Shown in pieces: positions 6,881-14,966 of a stretch of 64,000 nt of DNA; the first letter of the stretch is position 1, and each line of letters opens with the position of its first letter. Source of the stretch: Clostridiales bacterium UBA1390 (GTDB lineage Bacteria > Bacillota > Clostridia > Lachnospirales > Bianqueaceae). Under the pieces are notes generated by a model. The model was not told where the DNA came from and searched no databases. It worked only from the letters and a program-made list of their open reading frames with translations. The stretch covers positions 1 to 64,000 of the forward strand of contig DBQQ01000004.1 in the NCBI GenBank assembly GCA_002305315.1. The letters are read 5' to 3'. A program made the translations under genes and the position numbers.

Positions 6881-7266
6881 AAGGCTTTGAGCAATTAAAT
6901 CTTTCACTAAATGGAAACCTTTATGTAAGCATATCAGACGCTGCCATAGGTTTTCCCAAGAAAAGCGTTGAAGCACTCGGGAGCCCGGAGCTTGTAACCG
7001 TCCTTATAAACCCGCAGACGAAAGAATTTGCCGTACAGGCAGTGACAGATAAACATGAAACAGGAACTTATACTTTTTTTCACCCTCAAAAATCCGGGTT
7101 GGTCTTTGCTCGCTGGCTTAATCATAGGCTTATACATTCCTTAGCCACACTTGGCAGCCTGCAATTAGGTCAAGGAAGGCGGTATCATATTCCCGGAACA
7201 TATCATCCAGAAGATAATGCGATCATTTTCCATTTACAAAAAGCGGAAATCAAAGAGGAAAAATAA
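6874..7266 (+). CDS. hypothetical protein (130 aa), AT-rich insert
   Basis: Unrecognised 130-residue protein starting M-L-K-G-F-E-Q-L-N-L. The start at 6874 has CAGGAG 4-9 bases ahead; an in-frame ATG at 6850 is possible but has no site. Codon use is plainly A/T-richer than that of every neighbouring phage gene, which suggests later acquisition. The sequence looks alpha/beta, with V-L-I-N-P-Q-T-K-E-F-A-V-Q-A-V typical of a strand pair. It is the last gene before the terminator at 7268 and the large terminase. Confidence 0.58.
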   Translation: MLKGFEQLNLSLNGNLYVSISDAAIGFPKKSVEALGSPELVTVLINPQTKEFAVQAVTDKHETGTYTFFHPQKSGLVFARWLNHRLIHSLATLGSLQLGQGRRYHIPGTYHPEDNAIIFHLQKAEIKEEK

Positions 7267-7267
7267 C

Positions 7268-7303
7268 AAAAAGGAACTTCCTCGCGGGGAGGTTCCTTTT
7301 TTG
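7268..7303 (+). terminator. intrinsic terminator before large terminase
   Basis: AAAAAGGAAC followed by TTCC, a short loop and GGGAGGTTCCTTTTTT forms a hairpin with a U tract immediately after the 7266 stop. It isolates the accessory block from the late packaging genes, so the late transcript probably starts between here and 7335 or reads through. Confidence 0.8.
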
Positions 7304-7334
7304 TTGCCATTTTGCGAAAAGGAGGCAACGGCCC

Positions 7335-9953
7335 TTGGAAAAAGCAAAGAAATATACACCCACGCGGTTTATGGCAGATGGCTCCGCCTACGACAAAAAG
7401 CGGGCGGACTTAGCCGTCGCCTTTATTGAGTGTCTGAAACATACCAAGGGCGAGTGGTATAACCGGCCCTTCCGCCTGCTCCCGTGGCAGGAGCAGATCA
7501 TCCGCGACCTGTTCGGGATTGTAAAGCCGGACGGCTGCCGCCAGTTTAACATGGCCTATGTGGAAATACCGAAAAAAATGGGAAAGGCGCTATCCCTGTC
7601 TACTTGGATACCTCCCCCGGAGGGCTGGAAGCAGATGGGTGAGCTGCTGGTTGGCGATCAGGTCTTTGACGAAACCGGAACCCCCTGCCGGGTGGTGGCG
7701 AAAAGCGCGGTGGACGATACCGAGCAGGCATACCGGCTGACCTTCCGGGACGGCAGCTATATTGATGCAAGTGAAAACCACCTGTGGAATGTGCAGGTGA
7801 CAAACAACGGGAAACGGGAGAAGGTTTGGACGACCGGGGAAATCTACGCCCGCACCATGGAGTACCGGTCGGCCCATCCGGGTGAAAAAAGCAACCGTTC
7901 CCTGATCCGGATTCCTGTGGCACAGCCGCTGCAATTACCTGAGGCCGCGCTTCCGGTGGAGCCGTATCTGTATGGATACTGGCTGGGGAACGGAAGCTCC
8001 AACATTCCAGAGATCACCATCCGGACAGGCGACGTGGCGGGGGTGCTGCGGCGCATTTCCTGTGCCGCAGCTTCAATTCGGAAAAATGTGGGCGACAGCG
8101 TAATCGTCCGCATTTCGGCATTAAAGCCGATACTCGTCCCCAGCTTCCGGGACAAGGTGATCCTGCCGGAATATCTGCGGGCCTCGGAGGCACAGCGTTG
8201 GGCGCTGTTGCGGGGACTCATGGATTCGGACGGCTGTATATCCACGGTGAAATCACAGAGCACCTATGTCAGCACGATCCGGCAGTTGGCGGGAAGCGTG
8301 CGGGAGCTGCTGTGGAGCCTTGGAATCAAGAATGCCATGACGGAGGAACCGTCCCGCCGGTATCGAATCCCGACCGGCGAGACGCTGTATGTCATCCGGT
8401 TTACCACCTTTGCGGATCAGCCCACCGCCGGACTGGGCCGAAAAATCTCCCGCCAGCGGGAGCGCCGGAATCCCACGCGCTCGTGCTTTCATTATCTGGC
8501 GGATATTCGCCCTCTGGATATGCCGGTAAAAATGCAGTGTATTCAGGTAGACAGCGCCAGCCGCTGCTATCTTGCCGGCCCGTCCATGGTGCCGACACAT
8601 AATTCCGAGCTGGCAGCGGCTGTCGCGCTGCTGCTGACCTGCGGGGACGGCGAACAGCGGGCGGAGGTCTATGGCTGCGCGGCAGATCGGCAGCAGGCCA
8701 GTATTGTATTCAATGTGGCCGCCGATATGGTGCGGCTGTGCCCGGCGCTGGCGAAGCGTTGTAAAATCCTCGATTCTCAAAAGCGCCTCATCTACCAGCC
8801 CACCGGGAGCATCTATCAGGTGCTGTCGGCGGAGGTGGCGACCAAGCATGGCTTTAACGTGCATGGCGTGGTATTCGACGAGCTGCACACTCAGCCCAAC
8901 CGGAAACTCTTTGACGTGATGACGAAGGGCTCCGGCGACGCGAGAAAGCAGCCCCTGTATTTTCTCATTACCACGGCCGGAAACGATACAAACAGTATTT
9001 GCTATGAAATCCACCAAAAGGCGCTGGATATTCTGGATGGCCGGAAAATCGACCACACCTTCTATCCTGTGATTTACGGCGCGGCGGAGGGCGACGACTG
9101 GACATCTCCCAAGGTCTGGAAAAAGGCCAACCCTTCGCTGGGCGTTACAGTGGATATACAGAAGCTGGAAGCGGCCTGCGAAAGCGCCAAGCAGAACCCG
9201 GCAGAGGAAAACCTGTTCCGCCAGCTCCGGCTTTGCCAGTGGGTAAAGCAGGCGGTGCGGTGGATGCCCATGGAAAAATGGGATAAATGCGCCTTTGCAG
9301 TAGACCCGGAGGCCCTGCGGGGCCGGGTATGCTACGGCGGCCTTGACCTGTCCTCGACCACCGATATTACCGCCTTCGTGCTGGTATTCCCGCCGGAGGA
9401 CGAGGATGACAAATACATGATTCTACCTTTTTTCTGGATACCGGAGGACAATCTGGACTTGCGGGTGCGGCGGGATCACGTTCCCTATGACGTGTGGGAG
9501 AAGCAGGGGTATTTGAAAACCACCGAGGGGAACGTCGTCCATTACGGTTTCATTGAATCCTTTATCGAAGAACTCGGCACGAGGTACAACATCCGGGAAA
9601 TCGCCTTTGACCGCTGGGGTGCGACGCAAATGATCCAGAACTTGGAGGGCCTCGGTTTTACGGTGGTTCCCTTCGGGCAGGGCTTTAAGGATATGAGTCC
9701 ACCGTCGAAAGAACTCATGCGGCTGACACTGGACGGGAAAATCGCCCACGGCGGCCACCCGGTTCTGCGGTGGATGATGGATAACATACACGTCCGCACC
9801 GATCCGGCAGGCAATATCAAGCCGGACAAGGAAAAATCCACCGAGAAGATAGACGGCGCAGTGGCGACGGTTATGGCGCTGGATCGGGCTGTGAGAGGCG
9901 GCGGAGAATCCGGCGCTTCCATTTATGACGAAAGGGGGCTTCTCCTGATATGA
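7335..9953 (+). CDS. terminase large subunit with intein
   Basis: The precursor has 872 residues; splicing of residues 85-423 would leave a 533-residue large terminase, the motor ATPase and nuclease that packages DNA into the prohead. The N-terminal ATPase has the Walker A motif P-K-K-M-G-K split by the intein from S-E-L-A-A at 424, and Walker B V-V-F-D-E-L-H downstream. The C-terminal nuclease has G-G-L-D-L-S-S-T-T-D and a distal I-D-G-A-V-A. The start is TTG at 7335, with AAAAGGAGG about 10 bases upstream; no nearer ATG suits. It overlaps the next gene by four bases (ATGA). Without splicing the ATP-binding loop would be destroyed, so the phage depends on the intein working. Confidence 0.92.
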   Translation: MEKAKKYTPTRFMADGSAYDKKRADLAVAFIECLKHTKGEWYNRPFRLLPWQEQIIRDLFGIVKPDGCRQFNMAYVEIPKKMGKALSLSTWIPPPEGWKQMGELLVGDQVFDETGTPCRVVAKSAVDDTEQAYRLTFRDGSYIDASENHLWNVQVTNNGKREKVWTTGEIYARTMEYRSAHPGEKSNRSLIRIPVAQPLQLPEAALPVEPYLYGYWLGNGSSNIPEITIRTGDVAGVLRRISCAAASIRKNVGDSVIVRISALKPILVPSFRDKVILPEYLRASEAQRWALLRGLMDSDGCISTVKSQSTYVSTIRQLAGSVRELLWSLGIKNAMTEEPSRRYRIPTGETLYVIRFTTFADQPTAGLGRKISRQRERRNPTRSCFHYLADIRPLDMPVKMQCIQVDSASRCYLAGPSMVPTHNSELAAAVALLLTCGDGEQRAEVYGCAADRQQASIVFNVAADMVRLCPALAKRCKILDSQKRLIYQPTGSIYQVLSAEVATKHGFNVHGVVFDELHTQPNRKLFDVMTKGSGDARKQPLYFLITTAGNDTNSICYEIHQKALDILDGRKIDHTFYPVIYGAAEGDDWTSPKVWKKANPSLGVTVDIQKLEAACESAKQNPAEENLFRQLRLCQWVKQAVRWMPMEKWDKCAFAVDPEALRGRVCYGGLDLSSTTDITAFVLVFPPEDEDDKYMILPFFWIPEDNLDLRVRRDHVPYDVWEKQGYLKTTEGNVVHYGFIESFIEELGTRYNIREIAFDRWGATQMIQNLEGLGFTVVPFGQGFKDMSPPSKELMRLTLDGKIAHGGHPVLRWMMDNIHVRTDPAGNIKPDKEKSTEKIDGAVATVMALDRAVRGGGESGASIYDERGLLLI
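7587..8603 (+). mobile_element. class 3-type intein with LAGLIDADG domain in TerL
   Basis: In-frame 339-residue insertion. It begins with Ala85 rather than Cys or Ser, followed by a block A pattern (L-S-L-S-T-W-I-P-P-P-E-G-W). Block B reads S-E-N-H-L-W with His149 and Trp151; block F has Cys402 (M-Q-C-I-Q-V); block G reads V-P-T-H-N with Thr421, His422 and Asn423; the +1 residue is Ser424. A missing N-terminal nucleophile together with the Trp/Cys/Thr triplet is the established signature of class 3 inteins, which start splicing from the block F Cys. The centre has two LAGLIDADG-like helices, Y-G-Y-W-L-G-N-G near 213-220 and L-L-R-G-L-M-D-S-D-G at 291-300. The first has Asn219 where Asp is usual, so homing may be lost. 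Confidence 0.88.
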
Positions 9954-10747
9954 CGATAAACACCGAGGCAAGGCTTCCCAAGCGGCATATTGTTTCCTGC
10001 TCCGGTGGCAAGGACTCGACGGCCATGCTGCTGCGGATGATCGAGGAAAACCAACCGATTGACGAAATCCTGTTCTGTGATACCGGTATGGAATTTCCGG
10101 AACTGTATGACCATCTGGAACGATTGGAAAAAGAAACGGGCCGCACGATTACTCGGCTGAAATCTCCATTGAGCTTTGAATATTACTTCGCTGAGCATAC
10201 ACCGAAACGGAAAAATCCCCGCCTTGTGGGGTATCGCGGCATGAGCTGGCCCGGCCCCTGCGCCCGCTGGTGTACGGGGCGATTGAAAGGCGACCTGCTC
10301 GACCGTCATATGCGGCAGTATGCCGGTAAATATGAGGTTGTGCAATATATCGGGATCGCGGCAGATGAACCCAAGCGGGTGAAGGAACACCGCTATCCCC
10401 TGATCGAATGGGGCATGACCGAGGCGGATTGCCTGCGGTATTGCTATGACCGGGGCTACGATTGGGGCGGCCTGTACGAAATTTTTGACCGGGTATCCTG
10501 CTGGTGCTGCCCGCTGCAATCTTTGCCGGAGCTGCGTAAGCTCCGAGAGCATTTTCCTGACCTGTGGGAGAAATTGAGAACCATGGATGACAGCACATGG
10601 CGCACCTTCAAGGAGGACTATTCCGTCCGAAAATTGGAGGTGCGTTTTGATTTGGAAAACATCTTCTTATCACAGGGCAAGAGTGTGCGGTGCCGCGAAT
10701 TTTACCGAACCCTGCATTTTCTGACTGATACAAAGGAGGCAAGCTGA
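9950..10747 (+). CDS. PP-loop ATPase, PAPS reductase-like
   Basis: The protein has 265 residues and belongs to the adenine nucleotide alpha-hydrolase superfamily. The PP-loop S-G-G-K-D-S is at 18-23 and the associated C-D-T-G-M-E-F-P-E at 43-51. Cysteines at 104 and 108 (P-G-P-C-A-R-W-C-T) and at 184, 186 and 187 (S-C-W-C-C-P) could hold an iron-sulfur cluster, as in DndC-type phosphorothioation enzymes. Phage members are usually annotated as phosphoadenosine phosphosulfate reductases, but cysteine biosynthesis is an unlikely job inside a packaging operon. A role in sulfur-containing DNA or RNA modification is an inference. Its start overlaps the terminase stop. Confidence 0.8.
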   Translation: MTINTEARLPKRHIVSCSGGKDSTAMLLRMIEENQPIDEILFCDTGMEFPELYDHLERLEKETGRTITRLKSPLSFEYYFAEHTPKRKNPRLVGYRGMSWPGPCARWCTGRLKGDLLDRHMRQYAGKYEVVQYIGIAADEPKRVKEHRYPLIEWGMTEADCLRYCYDRGYDWGGLYEIFDRVSCWCCPLQSLPELRKLREHFPDLWEKLRTMDDSTWRTFKEDYSVRKLEVRFDLENIFLSQGKSVRCREFYRTLHFLTDTKEAS

Positions 10748-10748
10748 G

Positions 10749-12122
10749 ATGAGCATATTCAGCCGCTTTTTTCAGGCAAGAGATAAGCCGGAGCCGCACC
10801 GGGCGCAAAACGCCCTCGGCGGCAGCCGGTTTTCTTTTTTCTTCGGCAGTTCAACCAGCGGTAAACCGGTGAATGAGCGCACCGCCATGCAAATGACGGC
10901 GGTGTATTCCTGCGTCCGTATTCTATCCGAGGCGGTGGCGGGACTGCCGCTTCATCTGTATCGCTACGGCGAGAACGGCAGCAAGGAAAAGGCGCTGGAT
11001 CATCCGCTGTACCGGTTGCTCCATGACGAGCCGAACCCGGAAATGACCTCCTTCACCTTTCGGGAAACGCTTATGAGCCACCTGCTGCTGTATGGTAACG
11101 CCTACGCGCAGATTATCCGCAACGGTAAGGGCGAGGTGGTGGGCCTCTATCCCCTCATGCCCACAAAAATGGCGGTTGACCGGGATAGCAAGGGTCAGCT
11201 CTATTACCTGTATACACGCAGCTCGGACGATTCCCCGACAGACGCAGCCAGCGGACAGGTCTACCTGCCGCCGGAGCAGGTGCTGCATATCCCCGGCCTC
11301 GGCTATGATGGGATCGTGGGGTATTCGCCCCTTGCCATGGCGAAAAATGCCGTGGGGCTGGCGATTGCCACCGAGGAATACGGCGCAAAGTTTTTCGCAA
11401 ACGACGCGGCCCCCGGCGGTGTATTGGAACATCCCGGCGTTCTCAAAAATCCGGACAAGGTGCGGGAGAGCTGGAACAAGCTATTTCGTGGCAGCGCAAA
11501 TTCCCACCAAGTGGCCGTGTTGGAGGAAGGCTTAAAATACCAGCCTATCGGGATTTCACCGGAGCAGGCGCAATTCCTCGAAACCCGGAAATTTCAGATT
11601 AACGAAATCGCCCGCATTTTCCGGGTACCGCCCCACATGGTGGGCGATCTGGAAAAATCCAGCTTTTCCAACATTGAAAATATGTCGCTGGAATTTGTCA
11701 AGTATACCCTTGACCCTTGGGTGATTCGCTGGGAGCAGTCCATACACCGTTCCCTGTTCCTGCCCGATGAAAAGCCGCTGTACTTTGCCAAATTCAACGT
11801 GGACGGGCTGCTTCGCGGGGACTACATCAGCCGGATGCAGGGATACTCTATCGGCATTCAAAATGGGTTTCTCTCCCCGAACGACGTCCGCCTGCTCGAA
11901 AACATGGACTTGATTCCCGACGAGCTGGGCGGCAACAACTACATGGTAAACGGGAACATGATTAAAATTTCCGAAGTTGGAAGGCAGTGGGACGCTGACG
12001 GTGAAGGGGATGAAAAAAGCGATGTATTACCGGAAACTGATGAACCAGAAGATAGGAAAGTGGACGGTTCTAAAGGTGGCAGCGTGTGGAAAGGGCAAAA
12101 CAAAAATGCTGTGCAGATGTGA
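10749..12122 (+). CDS. phage portal protein (HK97 family)
   Basis: The product is the dodecameric portal at the unique capsid vertex. The 457 residues match HK97-type portals: an early V-Y-S-C-V-R-I-L-S-E-A-V-A segment, H-P-L-Y-R-L-L-H-D-E-P-N-P, L-L-Y-G-N-A-Y-A-Q-I, and F-Q-I-N-E-I-A-R-I-F-R-V-P-P-H-M in the stem. It follows terminase and the PP-loop gene and precedes the protease and capsid genes, the usual order apart from the HNH insertion. The final ~40 residues are read in a frame shared with the start of the HNH gene and are low-complexity, so the original C-terminus may have been replaced by the insertion. Confidence 0.93.
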   Translation: MSIFSRFFQARDKPEPHRAQNALGGSRFSFFFGSSTSGKPVNERTAMQMTAVYSCVRILSEAVAGLPLHLYRYGENGSKEKALDHPLYRLLHDEPNPEMTSFTFRETLMSHLLLYGNAYAQIIRNGKGEVVGLYPLMPTKMAVDRDSKGQLYYLYTRSSDDSPTDAASGQVYLPPEQVLHIPGLGYDGIVGYSPLAMAKNAVGLAIATEEYGAKFFANDAAPGGVLEHPGVLKNPDKVRESWNKLFRGSANSHQVAVLEEGLKYQPIGISPEQAQFLETRKFQINEIARIFRVPPHMVGDLEKSSFSNIENMSLEFVKYTLDPWVIRWEQSIHRSLFLPDEKPLYFAKFNVDGLLRGDYISRMQGYSIGIQNGFLSPNDVRLLENMDLIPDELGGNNYMVNGNMIKISEVGRQWDADGEGDEKSDVLPETDEPEDRKVDGSKGGSVWKGQNKNAVQM

Positions 12123-12693
12123 CTGCGGTACGGTTAGGGCTGTAGATACCTACAGCTTATACCACGGACTAACAAATAGCTGTGGTAAGTGTTGCAGGAT
12201 CATTTCAGAAGAAGGTTATCGAAGATGTATCCTGAAAAATGGTACATCTTTTATTTTTGACCCGCAGGATGAATGGTTGGTAAAGCAGCATACTTGGTCG
12301 CTAACCAGAGGCCATATCCGCACAGTACAGAATGGGAAAACGGTCTATTTGCACCGCCTAATCATGGGTGCTGCTGACAATGAACAAATCGACCATATCA
12401 ATGGGGATAAAACCGATAACAGGCGTTGCAATCTACGCTTTGCAGATCATACGAAAAATCAGCAAAACAAGGGATTGCGCTCAGATAGTACCACTGGATT
12501 CAAGGGAGTTTGCTTTGACAGAAGATCCGGTAAATTTATGGCTTATATCAATGCTTATGGAAGGCGCACATACCTTGGATATTTTGAGGATAAGAACAGC
12601 GCCGCCCTTGCTTATGATAAAGCAGCCGTAAGGCTACATGGTGATTTTGCCCGGCTGAACTTTTCAGACGGTATTCATCAATCAATCAACTAA
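12010..12693 (+). CDS. HNH homing endonuclease with AP2 domain
   Basis: Free-standing homing endonuclease of about 227 residues. The N-terminal part has a zinc-knuckle pattern (C-R-C-D-C-G, then C-G-K-C-C). The nuclease core reads D-H-I-N-G-D-K-T-D-N-R-R-C-N-L-R (HNH), and the C-terminal ~60 residues form an AP2 DNA-binding domain (G-V-C-F-D-R-R-S-G-K, G-Y-F-E-D-K, A-A-L-A-Y-D-K-A-A). Starts at 12010, 12022 and 12040 are all possible; GAAGGGG before 12010 best suits 12022. It lies between portal and protease and overlaps the portal 3' end. Its codon use is A/T-richer than the virion genes, in line with invasion. It promotes its own spread; it does not help the virion. Confidence 0.88.
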   Translation: MKKAMYYRKLMNQKIGKWTVLKVAACGKGKTKMLCRCDCGTVRAVDTYSLYHGLTNSCGKCCRIISEEGYRRCILKNGTSFIFDPQDEWLVKQHTWSLTRGHIRTVQNGKTVYLHRLIMGAADNEQIDHINGDKTDNRRCNLRFADHTKNQQNKGLRSDSTTGFKGVCFDRRSGKFMAYINAYGRRTYLGYFEDKNSAALAYDKAAVRLHGDFARLNFSDGIHQSIN

Positions 12694-12713
12694 TTTTGGA
12701 GGTGAAAACTCTG

Positions 12714-13406
12714 ATGAATAAATTCTGGAATTGGGTGCGGAACTCGGACGAGAGCCGCACCCTTTACCTTAACGGTACGATTGCCGAGGAGAGCTGGTTT
12801 GATGACGACGTGACCCCGGCCATGTTCAAAGCGGAACTGCTGGCCGGAGAGGGCGACATCACCGTCTGGATCAACAGCCCCGGCGGCGACTGCGTGGCAG
12901 CCTCTCAGATTTACAGTATGCTCATGGACTACAAGGGTGCCGTCACGGTGAAAATCGACGGGATTGCGGCCAGCGCCGCCAGCGTGATCGCTATGGCGGG
13001 CACCCGCGTCCTTATGGCTCCCACCGCCTTAATGATGGTACACAATCCCCTGACGGTGGCAATCGGCGACAGCGAGGAAATGCAGAAGGCCATCACCATG
13101 CTGGATGAAGTAAAGGAGTCGATCATCAATGCCTACGAAATCAAAACGGGGCTGTCGCGGGCGAAGCTCTCGCATCTCATGGATGCGGAAACATGGCTCT
13201 CCGCCCACAAGGCGGTGGAGCTTGGCTTCGCCGATGACCTGTTGTTCCGTGATGAACAGGAGGAATCCCCGCCGGAACCGGAGAGCTTCGCATTCTCGCG
13301 GCGGGCGGTAAGAAATCAGCTTTTAAGCAAGCTGCCGCACACCAAAACCGAACAGAAACAACCTGCCGAGCCGCTGTATCAGCGGCTTAATCTTTTGAAA
13401 TTTTGA
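12714..13406 (+). CDS. ClpP-like prohead maturation protease
   Basis: The product is a 230-residue ClpP-fold serine protease that trims the capsid protein N-terminus during prohead maturation. Visible features are W-I-N-S-P-G-G-D near 52-59, the nucleophile region D-G-I-A-A-S at 82-87 (Ser87 as catalytic serine) and M-M-V-H-N-P with His110. The start at 12714 has TTTTGGAGGTG 10 bases upstream, inside the tail of the HNH gene's spacer; an in-frame TTG at 12696 overlaps that site and is rejected. It ends 13 bases before the capsid gene, the standard protease-capsid pairing. Confidence 0.92.
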   Translation: MNKFWNWVRNSDESRTLYLNGTIAEESWFDDDVTPAMFKAELLAGEGDITVWINSPGGDCVAASQIYSMLMDYKGAVTVKIDGIAASAASVIAMAGTRVLMAPTALMMVHNPLTVAIGDSEEMQKAITMLDEVKESIINAYEIKTGLSRAKLSHLMDAETWLSAHKAVELGFADDLLFRDEQEESPPEPESFAFSRRAVRNQLLSKLPHTKTEQKQPAEPLYQRLNLLKF

Positions 13407-13419
13407 GGAGGACAATACA

Positions 13420-14622
13420 ATGAACAAGATTTTGGAGCTGCGCGAGAAACGCGCCAAGGTATGGGAAATCGCTAAGAACTTTCTGGATAGCAAGCGCGGA
13501 GCGGACGGCCTGCTGGCCGCCGAGGACGTGAACACCTACGAAAAGATGGAAAACGAGGTTGTCAATCTCGGCAAGGAGATTGACCGTCTGGAACGGCAGG
13601 CCGCGTTGGACGCGGAGCTGAACCGCCCCGTTAACACCCCGATTACCGGAAAACCCTCCACAGGTTCCGGTGAGGAAAAGACTGGCCGGGCTTCTGCTGA
13701 GTATCAGCGTTCTTTCTGGAACGCCATGCGGGCCAAGGTTCCCAGCCACGAGGTATTAAACGCTCTGCAGGTCGGCACCGATTCCGAGGGCGGATATCTG
13801 GTGCCGGACGAGTTTGAACGCACCCTCGTGGAAGCGTTGGAGGAACAAAATATCTTCCGAACGCTGGCCCATGTGATCCAGACCAGCTCCGGCGACCGGA
13901 AGATCCCGGTGGTGGCTTCCAAGGGCACAGCCTCTTGGGTAGACGAGGAGGGCGCGATTCCCGAAAGCGACGACGCTTTCTCGCAGGTTTCCATTGGGGC
14001 GTATAAGCTGGGCACTATGATTAAGGTGTCCGAAGAACTGCTGAACGACAGCGTGTTTGATTTGGAGGCATACATTTCCCGTGAATTTGCCCGCCGGATC
14101 GGCAACAAGGAGGAGGAAGCATTCTTCACCGGCGACGGCACCGGCAAGCCGCTGGGTGTGCTGGCCGCAATCGGCGGTGCGGAGGTGGGCGTAACCGCTG
14201 CTTCTGCTACGGCGCTGACGGTGGACGAGATTTTTGACCTGTTCTATGCGCTGAAAGCACCTTACCGCAAGAGCGCCATTTTCCTGATGAACGATTCCAG
14301 TGTGAAAGCCCTGCGGAAGCTGAAAGACGGAAACGGCCAGTATCTGTGGCAGCCGAGCCTCACCGCAGGCACCCCGGACACCCTGCTGGGCCGTCCGGTC
14401 TATACCTCGGCATATATGCCGACCATGGCGGCGGGGGCAAAATCTGTCCTATTCGGCGACCTTTCGTATTATTGGGTGGCCGACCGGCAGGGTCGTTCCT
14501 TCCGCCGTTTGGGTGAACTGTACGCGCCTACCGGGCAGGTGGGCTTCCTCGCCACCCAGCGGGTAGACGGCAAGCTCATTCTGCCGGAGGCGGTGCAGGT
14601 CTTGCAGCAGAAAGCGGCGTAA
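13420..14622 (+). CDS. major capsid protein (HK97 fold)
   Basis: The 400-residue major capsid protein of the HK97 family. Residues 1-~100 are a charged, helical scaffolding (delta) domain (K-I-L-E-L-R-E-K-R-A-K). The mature part starts near V-G-T-D-S-E-G-G-Y-L-V-P-D-E-F, followed by I-P-V-V-A-S-K-G-T-A-S-W-V-D-E-E-G and typical C-terminal segments (L-L-G-R-P-V-Y, F-G-D-L-S-Y-Y-W-V-A-D-R). The N-terminal domain is presumably removed by the protease encoded just upstream. A GAGGAGG site precedes the ATG. Confidence 0.96.
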   Translation: MNKILELREKRAKVWEIAKNFLDSKRGADGLLAAEDVNTYEKMENEVVNLGKEIDRLERQAALDAELNRPVNTPITGKPSTGSGEEKTGRASAEYQRSFWNAMRAKVPSHEVLNALQVGTDSEGGYLVPDEFERTLVEALEEQNIFRTLAHVIQTSSGDRKIPVVASKGTASWVDEEGAIPESDDAFSQVSIGAYKLGTMIKVSEELLNDSVFDLEAYISREFARRIGNKEEEAFFTGDGTGKPLGVLAAIGGAEVGVTAASATALTVDEIFDLFYALKAPYRKSAIFLMNDSSVKALRKLKDGNGQYLWQPSLTAGTPDTLLGRPVYTSAYMPTMAAGAKSVLFGDLSYYWVADRQGRSFRRLGELYAPTGQVGFLATQRVDGKLILPEAVQVLQQKAA

Positions 14623-14635
14623 GGAGTAAGGCGGT

Positions 14636-14947
14636 ATGGAAGAATTGCTCCGAAAGGTAAAAGATAACTTGATTCTTTCCCATAATGAGGACGACGGGCT
14701 GCTGCAGGGATATATCCGGGCAGCCCTTTCTTATGCGGAAAGCTATCAGCATATCCCCGCAGGCACCTATACCGACAAGCCCATGCCGCCCACCACCGAG
14801 CAGGCCGTCGTCATGCTGGCGTCCCATTTCTACGAGAGCCGGGACGGCAGCACCGGCGGCTTTTTTGCGGATAACGTGCAGGCCGGGCAGCAGGTATGGC
14901 AGACGGTCAACCTGCTGCTCCGCCTCGACCGGGAATGGAGCGTGTAG
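14636..14947 (+). CDS. head-tail connector protein (gp6-like)
   Basis: A 103-residue DNA-packaging adaptor that docks to the portal from below, resembling HK97 gp6 and Bacillus phage SPP1 gp15. Typical traits are the short all-helical chain, early L-R-K-V-K-D-N-L, G-Y-I-R-A-A-L-S-Y-A-E-S-Y, and A-V-V-M-L-A-S-H-F-Y-E-S-R. It follows the capsid gene directly, the usual location. Partners are the portal and the head-closure protein encoded next. Confidence 0.88.
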   Translation: MEELLRKVKDNLILSHNEDDGLLQGYIRAALSYAESYQHIPAGTYTDKPMPPTTEQAVVMLASHFYESRDGSTGGFFADNVQAGQQVWQTVNLLLRLDREWSV

Positions 14948-14966
14948 CCGAGGAGGTTGTGACGAC

